Source: Roseiconus lacunae
Lineage (GTDB): Bacteria > Planctomycetota > Planctomycetia > Pirellulales > Pirellulaceae
Reading direction: 5' to 3'
Length of the DNA stretch: 64,000 nucleotides
NCBI RefSeq assembly: GCF_008312935.1
Contig: NZ_VSZO01000015.1
Span: 62,001-126,000, forward strand
Numbering within the stretch: position 1 is the stretch's first letter; every line of letters starts with the position of its first letter. Below are positions 35,883-43,586 of the stretch, piece by piece. Made by a program: the position numbers and the translations under genes. Below the pieces are notes generated by a model that saw nothing but the letters and a program-made list of their open reading frames with translations, searched no databases and was not told the origin of the DNA.

Positions 35883-36035
35883 ATGAAAGTTGTCAGCAGT
35901 ATCGGAGCTCTCAAATACCGTCACCCTGACTGCCAAGTGGTGAAACGCCGCGGTCGCGTTTACGTGATCTGCAAGAGCAATCCCAAATTTAAGGTTCGCC
36001 AAGGCGGCGCGAAGGTCAAAAAGACTCGTCGCTAA
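35883..36035 (+). CDS. rpmJ: Ribosomal protein bL36, type B (zinc-free form)
   Basis: This small gene encodes 50 residues of the large ribosomal subunit. The sequence begins [20 protein letters not shown] and continues with [19 protein letters not shown], which closely matches the alternative bL36 form (YkgO of E. coli). The standard form has a four-ligand zinc site (three Cys and one His); here only Cys17 and Cys30 occur, so it should not need zinc. AGGAAA lies about 7 bases before the ATG. It has its own promoter and a hairpin downstream, so it is transcribed alone and not from a ribosomal protein operon, where rpmJ often lies. The extra C-terminal [10 protein letters not shown] is basic and should contact rRNA. 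Confidence 0.93.
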   Translation: MKVVSSIGALKYRHPDCQVVKRRGRVYVICKSNPKFKVRQGGAKVKKTRR

Positions 36036-36083
36036 GCCGAACGGGCGGCGCCTCTGTGACTGCCCACGATTGCCAAGAATAGT

Positions 36084-36113
36084 CAATGCCGCGTGAGTGC
36101 TCATGCGGCATTG
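36084..36113 (+). terminator. Hairpin downstream of rpmJ
   Basis: A nearly perfect inverted repeat (CAATGCCGC with GCGGCATTG, continued by four more pairs with one G-U) makes a stem of about 13 base pairs and a 4-base loop. The tail TTGTTGCTGC is only moderately T-rich, so it is a probable but not classic terminator. It begins 49 bases after the rpmJ stop. Confidence 0.6.
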
Positions 36114-36244
36114 TTGCTGCGCCGTCATCGCGTTTGGATTGCTGGAGAGTTTGCGGCGGCTCAGCCCTGGTGACCGGTTGCCGGATAATGAGAAGAGCTC
36201 AAAGATTGCGGCTACTGCCCCGGCAACACCCAGATGTTCGGGGG

Positions 36245-36327
36245 CGGCTCATCGGCTGACGAACGTTAGCCCCGGTCATTGCACCGTAACCGTGGCTAAC
36301 CCTCTTTTCAAAGGTTGACGAAGTAAC
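36245..36327 (+). repeat. Interspersed intergenic repeat, copy A
   Basis: This 83-base copy begins CGGCTCATCGGCTGACGAAC and ends AAAGGTTGACGAAGTAAC. It shares GTTAGCCCCGGT, GCACCG, CGTGGC and AAGGTTGACGAAG with copy C at 61375-61474 in the same order and strand, but lacks about 15 bases present in copies B and C near the middle. It has no open frame. Confidence 0.7.
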
Positions 36328-36358
36328 AGCCGGAGCGGTCCGCACGCTCGTTGGCGAT

Positions 36359-37636
36359 TCACGCTTGGGCGAGTTCCGTGATCGCCTGCGAGAGCATCTT
36401 GTCCAGCCGTACTCGGCGTTTTGTCAGCGTCGCTTGTTGTCCCAGAATTGCAATCAGCGTGCTCTGGGCTGCAGACTCGATTTGATTCTCCGCCAGTCCG
36501 TCTCGAATCGATGTGAAAAAAGCTCGCTGCTGTGAGTCGGTGCAAGCTTTAGGGTTAGCGGGACAATCGGTTTTCCAAATGAGATTGCCTTCGCGATCAA
36601 AGGCTTGTCCGTTTGAGAGGTCCAGCGTTCCCTTGGTGCCGTGAATCGACTCACCCAGTGCGTTCCAACCCCGCGCGACCCGGCGGCACTGCGATAGTAG
36701 AGTGACGTCGCCGAAGTCATACTCGACGGTTTGATGATCAAAGACTTCGGTCTGTGGGCCTTCCATCGCGGCACGAACTTCTGACCAGCCACCTTGGCCT
36801 TGTGCGGCGAGTGGCATTTTCCCGAGTGCATGGTGAATCAGGTCCAGCCCTGCGACATGCTGCTCGACTAAGAAATCACCACCTTCGGCGAGAAAATGGT
36901 TCCAATTCTTGACCCGGTAGTCCTCGATTGCGTCACCGGATTGAGGTGAGCGTTTCCGCAGCGGTCCACCATTGCAGTACGCTTTTGCAAACACCGGATC
37001 GCCAATCAGGCCTTGCCTAAGTTGTTCGATCGATTGGATGAAGCGGCGATCGTACCGACGCTGGAACCCCACGTGGACGGTGAGTGAACGCTGTCGTGCC
37101 CGTTGGGCGACGGGATTGAGTGCAACGATATCGGCAAGGTCACCCGATAGCGGCTTCTCGATAAAGAGATGTTTGCCGGCGTCGACCAGTTTCGCGATTG
37201 CATCGGCACGGCCGACCGGAGGCGTTGCCAGATAGACCACGTCTACGTCCGCCGCGAGAAGTTGGCGTTGGCAGTCTTGACCGTTGGCACGAATGCAATC
37301 GTCGGCGATTAACGCTGCGTGGCGACCTTTAAGCATTCGATACATCGATTGGGTTTGTGACCCAAAGCGGTCAGCAAGCACGGCGACTTGAAGATTGAAA
37401 CCGCTCAATCCCAGGGCTGAATTGGCGAGTTCCTTCGCTCGTCGCCCGCAGCCAAGAAAGCCTATACGAATGGGCTTCGCGTCTGCTTCCAGGTGATCGT
37501 CGGCGTGGGCGCTCGTCTGGGAACTGATTCCCCCGGCAATGGCACCGCCGGCAATGATCAAGCCACCGTCTTTGATAAAGCTGCGCCGAGCAAACGGCGA
37601 TGAATCTTTCGACGATGCCGATTGTTTAATTGCCAT
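36359..37636 (-). CDS. Tat-exported Gfo/Idh/MocA family oxidoreductase
   Basis: The 425-residue protein starts with a twin-arginine signal (FARRSFIKDGGLIIAGGAIA), so it should be exported with its cofactor bound. The NAD(P)-binding domain follows with IRIGFLGCGRRAKELANSA. EKPLSGDLADI supplies the conserved EKP motif, whose Lys is catalytic in the family. The second half is the alpha/beta substrate domain, with HVGFQRRYDRRFIQSIEQL near 193 and NHFLAEGGDFLVEQHVAGLD near 245. Family members oxidise or reduce sugars and inositols. Exported versions are common in planctomycetes, but their substrates are mostly unknown. It is monocistronic. Confidence 0.9.
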   Translation of the reverse strand: MAIKQSASSKDSSPFARRSFIKDGGLIIAGGAIAGGISSQTSAHADDHLEADAKPIRIGFLGCGRRAKELANSALGLSGFNLQVAVLADRFGSQTQSMYRMLKGRHAALIADDCIRANGQDCQRQLLAADVDVVYLATPPVGRADAIAKLVDAGKHLFIEKPLSGDLADIVALNPVAQRARQRSLTVHVGFQRRYDRRFIQSIEQLRQGLIGDPVFAKAYCNGGPLRKRSPQSGDAIEDYRVKNWNHFLAEGGDFLVEQHVAGLDLIHHALGKMPLAAQGQGGWSEVRAAMEGPQTEVFDHQTVEYDFGDVTLLSQCRRVARGWNALGESIHGTKGTLDLSNGQAFDREGNLIWKTDCPANPKACTDSQQRAFFTSIRDGLAENQIESAAQSTLIAILGQQATLTKRRVRLDKMLSQAITELAQA

Positions 37637-37760
37637 GTTGATGGAAGCTTTAGATTCGGTGGGGAAGTTGGCGAGACGCGATTGATCGGGCCGGCGGGAA
37701 TGGACGGATTCGACTTTGATTCAAGATTTGGATGATCGATCAGGCGAAGGCGGACGCTAT

Positions 37761-37794
37761 GTGCACTGCGATATTTTGTGCACTGCGATATCTT
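37761..37794. repeat. Tandem repeat, two 17-base units
   Basis: GTGCACTGCGATATTTT at 37761-37777 is followed directly by GTGCACTGCGATATCTT at 37778-37794, with one difference. It lies about 125 bases before the oxidoreductase start and might bind a regulator, but this is only a guess. Confidence 0.7.
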
Positions 37795-37873
37795 ATTAAA
37801 CTCGATTCGGATGACTACCGCCGTGTTTGGTCTTCAACCTAGTGCGCCTTTTAGAACAAATGCCCGGGTTCGA

Positions 37874-37970
37874 CGAATCAGCCGACGGTCGTTCGCCACG
37901 GCTGTTGCACCGAAGCCGTCGGAAACGCCAATCCGGTGATCCCAATTTCAGATGTTGGCCAAGCACTGGG
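37874..37970 (+). repeat. Interspersed intergenic repeat, copy B
   Basis: This copy of about 97 bases matches copy C in order and strand: ATCAGCCGAC, GCACCGAA, AACGCCA, ATCCCAATTTC and AAGCACT are shared, with scattered differences between. It lies 140 bases beyond the stop of the sigma-factor gene. Confidence 0.7.
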
Positions 37971-38109
37971 GCGATTGGAATTTGCTTTGAAATTGACGAT
38001 TGATTCGAAAGTACGAAAAGGGCAGTCCACTTTTCTTTGTCACAGTTGCGATGGGGAGGGGCAGCTTTGGCGACGTGAATAGCAACGGTCGCGCAATCGT
38101 GACGACTCT

Positions 38110-38658
38110 CTACGCGCCTTCGCGCATCTTTTGCCGGGCTCGACTGAGCAGTGGTCCGATCGAATTTTCCGATAGGCCGACGACTTGGCTGATCTCATGG
38201 TAGGACTTGCCTTCGAGATGGTACATCCGCACGATGTTCGATTCCTGCGGATCCAATCGTTGCATTAGGCGTTCGACTTCCTCGCGATCTTCGATCCGCG
38301 TCGCTTGAGAATCAGCTTGCAGATCTGATTCTTGAACGGCGACCATGTTTCGCTGGACAAGATCGGACAGACGCCGGGCAATGACCCGACGAGCGACAAC
38401 CGTCAGGTAGGTCGCTAGTGAACTATTCCGGCGGAACCGTCGCAGGACCCCGCGGTCGTTCGCTAACAGGACCAAAAAAACCTCGGCGATCAGGTCGTCG
38501 CGGACAGAATCGTCAAGCTCGATCCCTCGCGACTGTGCCGTGTGGTTGGCGACGTGAATCACCAAGCCGAGGAATCGCTCAACAAAATCTTGCCAGGCGC
38601 GCGGGGCTCCATCGATGCAACGCTGGAGCAGTATTCGATCAATCTCTGAAAGACTCAC
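38110..38658 (-). CDS. RNA polymerase sigma factor, sigma-70/ECF type
   Basis: The 182-residue protein has the two-domain layout of small alternative sigma factors. Region 2 spans about 15-100, with DDLIAEVFLVLLANDRGVLRRFR and SLATYLTVVARRVIARR, which should bind the -10 element and core polymerase. Region 4 spans about 125-180, with LDPQESNIVRMYHLEGKSY and the helix-turn-helix EISQVVGLSENSIGPLLSRA. The start is GTG. No anti-sigma factor gene is adjacent, as is common for planctomycete ECF factors. It is divergent from the diguanylate cyclase gene, which might be under its control. The target promoters cannot be read from the window. Confidence 0.9.
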   Translation of the reverse strand: MSLSEIDRILLQRCIDGAPRAWQDFVERFLGLVIHVANHTAQSRGIELDDSVRDDLIAEVFLVLLANDRGVLRRFRRNSSLATYLTVVARRVIARRLSDLVQRNMVAVQESDLQADSQATRIEDREEVERLMQRLDPQESNIVRMYHLEGKSYHEISQVVGLSENSIGPLLSRARQKMREGA

Positions 38659-38746
38659 GGTGCCGGTACCAGAAGGAGAGGCTCGTCAAAAGCCCGGGGT
38701 GCTGCGTAACTCTCCGGCGAGATCCTTCGCCCAGCAGACTCCCTCT

Positions 38747-38775
38747 ATGTTAGGTAGGCGAGGGGCAAATCGCAA
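38747..38775 (-). promoter_or_regulatory. Possible promoter of the sigma-factor gene
   Basis: On the minus strand TTGCGA (38775-38770) and TAACAT (38752-38747) are 17 bases apart. Transcription would begin near 38740, about 80 bases before the GTG start. Confidence 0.4.
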
Positions 38776-38948
38776 GCTTTTGAGAGTGGTCAGCAGGGTG
38801 ATCGGCTCCCTTCACACGGTCGGGGGGATCCGATTTTGACGGTTACGGCATCCTCAGGGGCTAACCCTCAAATCACCGCAGTCGTTCACAAGTGACCTAT
38901 GTTTACTCATTAAGAAAACTAGTCGCAAAGTTCAGCCCGCTTGACCCG

Positions 38949-41222
38949 ATGACGCACCCCAACAGCCTGCCGACCAACGGTCCAACTAGTCTCGATCCGT
39001 CTGTCGGAGGAGTTCAATCAAGCATTGCCCCCTCGCAGTACTCCTCGGCATCCCCTGACATTGGAGGAATGCTTGCAAACCTGCAATTTGCCGCACAAGC
39101 GGTCTCTGGCGAGGCCGGAGCTGACACGGGGCAGAATGAGCAAACGGTGGTTGAAAACCGTCTCGCTGCGGTGCGTCTTGGGGTCGCGACATCGCTGTAT
39201 TACGCGCTGCGAGCGAAGCACGCCGCGACAGCCGCACATGGGTTGCGTGTCGCGTTATTTTGCAGCAGCTGGTCCGAGGCGATGGGGTTGGAATCGGATC
39301 ATCGAGACCGGATCGAAGTTGCGGCGCTTCTTCATGACGTCGGCAAGATTGGCGTTCCCGATCGAATTCTTCGTAAGCCTGGAAAATTAACCGTCGATGA
39401 ACAGCTTGCGATGGACACTTGCCCGACGCAGAGCTGTCAGATCTTGCGAGGTTGCACCGGAGATCTCGATTTGTTGGACATCGTCCGCTACGGCGGTGTG
39501 TGGTTCGACAGCCGTCGAGACGATGAGGCGCCCAGAGGCGATGCGTTACCGCTGGGTGCGCGAATGTTGTCCATCGCCGACGCGTTTGACGCGATGACGA
39601 CCGAGCAGGTTTATCGTCCCGCGATGAGTCGAGACGGCGCGATCGCGGAATTGGTCCGTGGTAGTGGGACGCAATTTGATCCGACCTTGGTCAATGACTT
39701 TAGCCGCTTGCTGGAATCAAAGCCAGAAATCTTACAAGGCACAATGGTGCATCGATGGCTACAGCAACTGCGCCCCGAAGACTCGCGTGACTATTGGACC
39801 GGGGCGACTTCGTTCTCTCCTGATCGACCTCGCAAGGCTCGGGGCGAAACTGTCCGCCGAGAAACGTTGTTCAACACTCAGTTGCACAAGTCACTCAAAG
39901 ACGGTGTTGCTTACACCGATAGTGAGGGATCGATCGAAATTTGGAACGCGGCGATGGAGCGGATGACCGGTTTGACATCGGACGCGATGATAGGAAAACA
40001 GTGGTCGGCCACGGCGCTTCGGATGCGCGACGCAGATCGTGAGCTGGATGACCAACTGATTTGCCCGCTTCAAGAATGCCTTGATACCGGTGAATCAGTT
40101 CGACGCAGCATGGTGATCGAAACACCAGGAAGTGATCCCCTATCGGTGCATGTCGAAGTCGCTCCGGTGGTCGGACTAAAGCCAGGATCGATCGGAACCG
40201 TGATCGTGATTCATGACCTTTCGGATCGGAAAAATCTTGAACAGCGACTTAGTTCGTTACACCGACAAACACGACTTGACCCATTGACACGTGTTTCGAA
40301 CCGCGCGCACTTTGACGAAACACTGGAGCAAATGGTTGAGCAGACGGCGAAGGGAGGCCCGACGTTCTCGCTGTTGATTTGTGATATCGATCACTTTAAA
40401 CGTATCAACGATACCTACGGCCACCCTGCCGGCGATGACGCACTAAAGGTATTTGCAAACATTTTGAAAGCCCATAGTCGTGACGGCGATTTGGTCGCTC
40501 GGTACGGAGGCGAAGAGTTTTTATTGTTGGCCGCCTCGTGTGACAACGCGACTGGCGCCAAACGCGCCGAAGTGATTCGTCAAGCGCTCGAACAAACCGC
40601 GGTCGAATCACTTGACGGCGAGTGCATGACGGCAAGCTTTGGAGTGACCGAATTCCAGTCTGGCGATAGCGGCGAAACCGTGCTCGCGCGTGCCGACCGC
40701 GCACTACTAAAAGCGAAGGACAACGGTCGCAACCGGGTGATCCAGTTGGGGCTTGGAAAAATGTCCGAAGTCGCCGCCGAACCTCAGCGGGGCGGTTGGT
40801 TTGATTGGCTGACCGGCAACGACGAAAGTACGTCCACGGTTGTCGATATCTTGATGCCTGTCCCGATCGATTTGGCGATCGAAAAACTGCGTGGTTTCGT
40901 TTCCGATCATCATGCCGAGATCGTCAATGTCGCCGAAAATCAGCTTTCGTTGAAAGTTACGTCGCGTCCGACGCCCGGTGGACGCCGCCGCGTCGATCAT
41001 AAAATCACCTTTCATGTCGTGTTGACGCTCAGTGCCGCCCAGCAAGACGAGATGCTGTCGCAAAACGCTGACCAAGCGAGCTTCACGAAAGTCCATTTGG
41101 AAATCAAGCCGATCCGCAATCGTGACCGTCGCCGCCGCGACCTCAACGATGCCGCGAAGGAGCTGGTGGCTAGTTTCCGCTGCTATCTGATGGGCGAGCT
41201 TCTGCCAAACCGCACGTCTTGA
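38949..41222 (+). CDS. Diguanylate cyclase with degenerate HD-GYP and PAS domains
   Basis: The 757-residue soluble protein has an HD-GYP-like domain (about 85-265), a PAS domain (about 295-420), a GGDEF domain (about 430-590) and a C-terminal domain of about 130 residues that I do not recognise. The GGDEF site is RYGGEEF, an active form, and RDGDLVAR before it holds the RxxD product-inhibition site, so it should make cyclic di-GMP. The HD part keeps LLHDVGKIGVPD, but the following His is Cys (DTCPTQS) and the HHE/GYP region reads RYGGVWFDSRRDD, so it is probably not a working phosphodiesterase. An earlier Met at 38892 is possible. It is divergent from a sigma-factor gene. Confidence 0.9.
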   Translation: MTHPNSLPTNGPTSLDPSVGGVQSSIAPSQYSSASPDIGGMLANLQFAAQAVSGEAGADTGQNEQTVVENRLAAVRLGVATSLYYALRAKHAATAAHGLRVALFCSSWSEAMGLESDHRDRIEVAALLHDVGKIGVPDRILRKPGKLTVDEQLAMDTCPTQSCQILRGCTGDLDLLDIVRYGGVWFDSRRDDEAPRGDALPLGARMLSIADAFDAMTTEQVYRPAMSRDGAIAELVRGSGTQFDPTLVNDFSRLLESKPEILQGTMVHRWLQQLRPEDSRDYWTGATSFSPDRPRKARGETVRRETLFNTQLHKSLKDGVAYTDSEGSIEIWNAAMERMTGLTSDAMIGKQWSATALRMRDADRELDDQLICPLQECLDTGESVRRSMVIETPGSDPLSVHVEVAPVVGLKPGSIGTVIVIHDLSDRKNLEQRLSSLHRQTRLDPLTRVSNRAHFDETLEQMVEQTAKGGPTFSLLICDIDHFKRINDTYGHPAGDDALKVFANILKAHSRDGDLVARYGGEEFLLLAASCDNATGAKRAEVIRQALEQTAVESLDGECMTASFGVTEFQSGDSGETVLARADRALLKAKDNGRNRVIQLGLGKMSEVAAEPQRGGWFDWLTGNDESTSTVVDILMPVPIDLAIEKLRGFVSDHHAEIVNVAENQLSLKVTSRPTPGGRRRVDHKITFHVVLTLSAAQQDEMLSQNADQASFTKVHLEIKPIRNRDRRRRDLNDAAKELVASFRCYLMGELLPNRTS

Positions 41223-41318
41223 TCAACCGTGACGTAGCGATGCGACCGCAACAGTGTTGCGATCGAAAACTGTGATGGCGACGACGATCTGCTATCGTAA
41301 GGACTCCACGTCGTCTGT

Positions 41319-43553
41319 TTGTCGTCGCATTTTGCCCATCGCATATGGCCGATCATGTCGCTTCGCATCCCTTTGATCTGCTCGATCGCTTGGTGTCACT
41401 TCTTTGGGTTCGTTTTCGGTTGTTCGCAGTTAAATGCGGAGGATCGAACGGTTGACTTTCGGAACCAGATCCTCGCTCACTTAACCCGACATGGTTGTAA
41501 CGCGGGGGCCTGCCATGGAGCTGCCTTGGGGCGTGGCGGGTTCAAGTTGTCGTTGTACGGAAGTGATCCCCCGGCTGATTATGATGCGATTGTCCGCCAA
41601 GTCGGTGGCCGCCGAATTAATCTTGCCGAACCTACGCTCAGCTTGCTGTTGCTGAAAGCGACCGAATCGGTGGAGCACACGGGTGGGTTACGATTTGACG
41701 ACCAAAGTGAATCTGCTCGCTCGATTCGAGACTGGATCGCGACGGGCGCGAGTTACCGATCGAGTCGAACATTCGACCGTGTCGAAGTGAGTCCGCATCG
41801 ATCGGTGGTCCGCGACGAGACACAGCAAACGCAAATCAAAGCTGTCGCGCACTTCACGGACGGTAGCACGGCCGACGTTACAAATTTGACCGTGCTCGCG
41901 GCGGAGGATCCATCGGCGGTATCGATCGATGAAGACGGGCGCGCGACGGTCCATCGTGCCGGCCGGCATGTTGTCGTAGCGCGGTACTTGAACGAGGTCG
42001 TTCCGATCGAATTGTTGCGTCCGTTTGATCAACCGTTCAAGGACTCAGCGGACACAAACGACGAGCACTTTATCGATCGCGAGATCAATGCGATGCTTGC
42101 GACGTTGCGTTTAAACGGTGAACCACCATCAGACCGTTGGGCACTACGTCGCCGCTTGAGTTTGAATTTGGTCGGACGCCTTCCCGATTTTGTTGAATTG
42201 CCAATTGGTTGTGACGATCTGACGGGCACTGATCGTGATGCGGTGGCGGCATACGTCGATGCATTGATGCAGACAGACGCGTTCGCAGATTACTGGACAT
42301 TTCAACTGGCATCGTTGCTGCGAGTTCGTCAACACAATGACGATCGGCAGGCGATCGAAACCTATCATCGCTGGTTGCGGCAGCAGGTCGCTGATGGTTT
42401 TGATTACCGTGAATTCGCGACCGCTCTGATCGGCGCGCTGGGCGACTCACGAGACGTCGGTCCGGCAAATTTCTATCGAACCGCGAATGGCCCTCGTCCG
42501 ATGACGGAGTTCGTTAGCGAAGTTTTTTTAGCGAGCAGGCTTCGTTGTGCCAATTGCCACGACCATCCACTCGATCACTGGACTCAGGATGATTATCACG
42601 GGATCGCAGCGATTTTTGCAAAGGTCAGTGGAGGTCGTCAGATCGGACTCAATCCACGCGGGAACGTCACTCACCCAGGCACCTTACTACCCGCGGCGAT
42701 GCGTTTGCCAAACGGCGAATCGCTTTCCGATCGTGGCGCGGCTGACGGAAACTCAAGCGACCCCCGGCGTCAGTTTGCCCGATGGTTGACCTCTCCTGAG
42801 AATCCTTACTTTGCCAACGCGATCGTCAATCGGCTTTGGAAACACATGATGGGGCGGGGATTGGTGGAGCCGGTTGACGATTTTCGTGCGACCAATCCGG
42901 CAACCCATCCGCAATTGCTACGCGTGCTCGCCGCGGATTTTGTGTCTCATGGATACGACCTTCGTCGAACACTGAAACAGATTGCGATCAGTACGACTTT
43001 CGCTAGGAGCGGTCGAAAATCTGGAACGCGTTCCGATACGCAGTTCTATTCCCATCGTCTTTCGACGCCAATGTCGCCAGAAGTCCTTGCCGATGCGATT
43101 TCCGATGTCGTTGGTGTGTCCGAACCCTTTGGGCAGGTAGCCGTGGGGACGCGCGCGATTAAGTTGATCGACCCTGAGACAAGTTCAACCACACTCGATG
43201 TGCTGGGGCGTTGTGATCGAAAGAGTAGTTGCGAAGCAGAAGTTCAAACCGGAAAAAGTCTCGCGCAAAAACTGCATCTGCTCAATGGTCCGCTTCTCAA
43301 TTCGAGGCTATTTGCAAAGGGAAGTCGTCTTGACACCTCGTTCAACGTTTACGCTGCGGACCCAATCGTTGATGATCTGGAGATCGTGGATCAGTTTTAC
43401 CGCGTGGCCCTTTCTCGACCGATGACTTCACGAGAGCAAACGTATTGGAAGCAGCAACGACATTCACTCGAAGACGCCGCAGCAAGAAAGGCGTGGTTGG
43501 AAGATTTTGTCTGGAGTTTACTAAACAGTGAAGAGTTTCACTCGATTCGTTAG
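41319..43553 (+). CDS. Secreted DUF1549-DUF1553 protein with Ig-like domain
   Basis: The 744-residue protein has a signal peptide (hydrophobic at about 13-35; the real start may be the Met at residue 13). A heme-type site CNAGACHG (Cys60, Cys65, His66) has four residues between the cysteines, a variant common in this planctomycete group. A bacterial Ig-like domain follows at about 165-235 (IKAVAHFTDGSTADVTNLTV). DUF1549 spans about 245-440, with a second motif CANCHDHPLDHW. DUF1553 follows with WLTSPENPYFANAIVNRLWK. The DUF1501 partner begins 33 bases downstream, so this is an operon. Compared with the protein at 14316 it has the Ig-like domain and lacks the alanine-rich coiled coil. Confidence 0.88.
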   Translation: MSSHFAHRIWPIMSLRIPLICSIAWCHFFGFVFGCSQLNAEDRTVDFRNQILAHLTRHGCNAGACHGAALGRGGFKLSLYGSDPPADYDAIVRQVGGRRINLAEPTLSLLLLKATESVEHTGGLRFDDQSESARSIRDWIATGASYRSSRTFDRVEVSPHRSVVRDETQQTQIKAVAHFTDGSTADVTNLTVLAAEDPSAVSIDEDGRATVHRAGRHVVVARYLNEVVPIELLRPFDQPFKDSADTNDEHFIDREINAMLATLRLNGEPPSDRWALRRRLSLNLVGRLPDFVELPIGCDDLTGTDRDAVAAYVDALMQTDAFADYWTFQLASLLRVRQHNDDRQAIETYHRWLRQQVADGFDYREFATALIGALGDSRDVGPANFYRTANGPRPMTEFVSEVFLASRLRCANCHDHPLDHWTQDDYHGIAAIFAKVSGGRQIGLNPRGNVTHPGTLLPAAMRLPNGESLSDRGAADGNSSDPRRQFARWLTSPENPYFANAIVNRLWKHMMGRGLVEPVDDFRATNPATHPQLLRVLAADFVSHGYDLRRTLKQIAISTTFARSGRKSGTRSDTQFYSHRLSTPMSPEVLADAISDVVGVSEPFGQVAVGTRAIKLIDPETSSTTLDVLGRCDRKSSCEAEVQTGKSLAQKLHLLNGPLLNSRLFAKGSRLDTSFNVYAADPIVDDLEIVDQFYRVALSRPMTSREQTYWKQQRHSLEDAAARKAWLEDFVWSLLNSEEFHSIR

Positions 43554-43586
43554 TCCCTCAGGTGTCACTCGTCTATTGGACGTGTC

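Larger units (their letters stand above)
36036..36358. other. Intergenic region downstream of rpmJ
   Basis: This 323-base gap between the convergent rpmJ and oxidoreductase genes holds a hairpin (36084-36113) and one copy of an interspersed repeat (36245-36327), both listed separately. Nothing else is recognisable. Confidence 0.5.
37637..38109. other. Intergenic region with repeats
   Basis: This 473-base gap lies between the oxidoreductase start and the sigma-factor stop. It contains a 17-base tandem repeat (37761-37794) and copy B of the interspersed repeat (37874-37970). CTTCAACCTAGTGC near 37830 resembles the inverted end of that repeat. No gene or clear promoter was seen. Confidence 0.5.
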
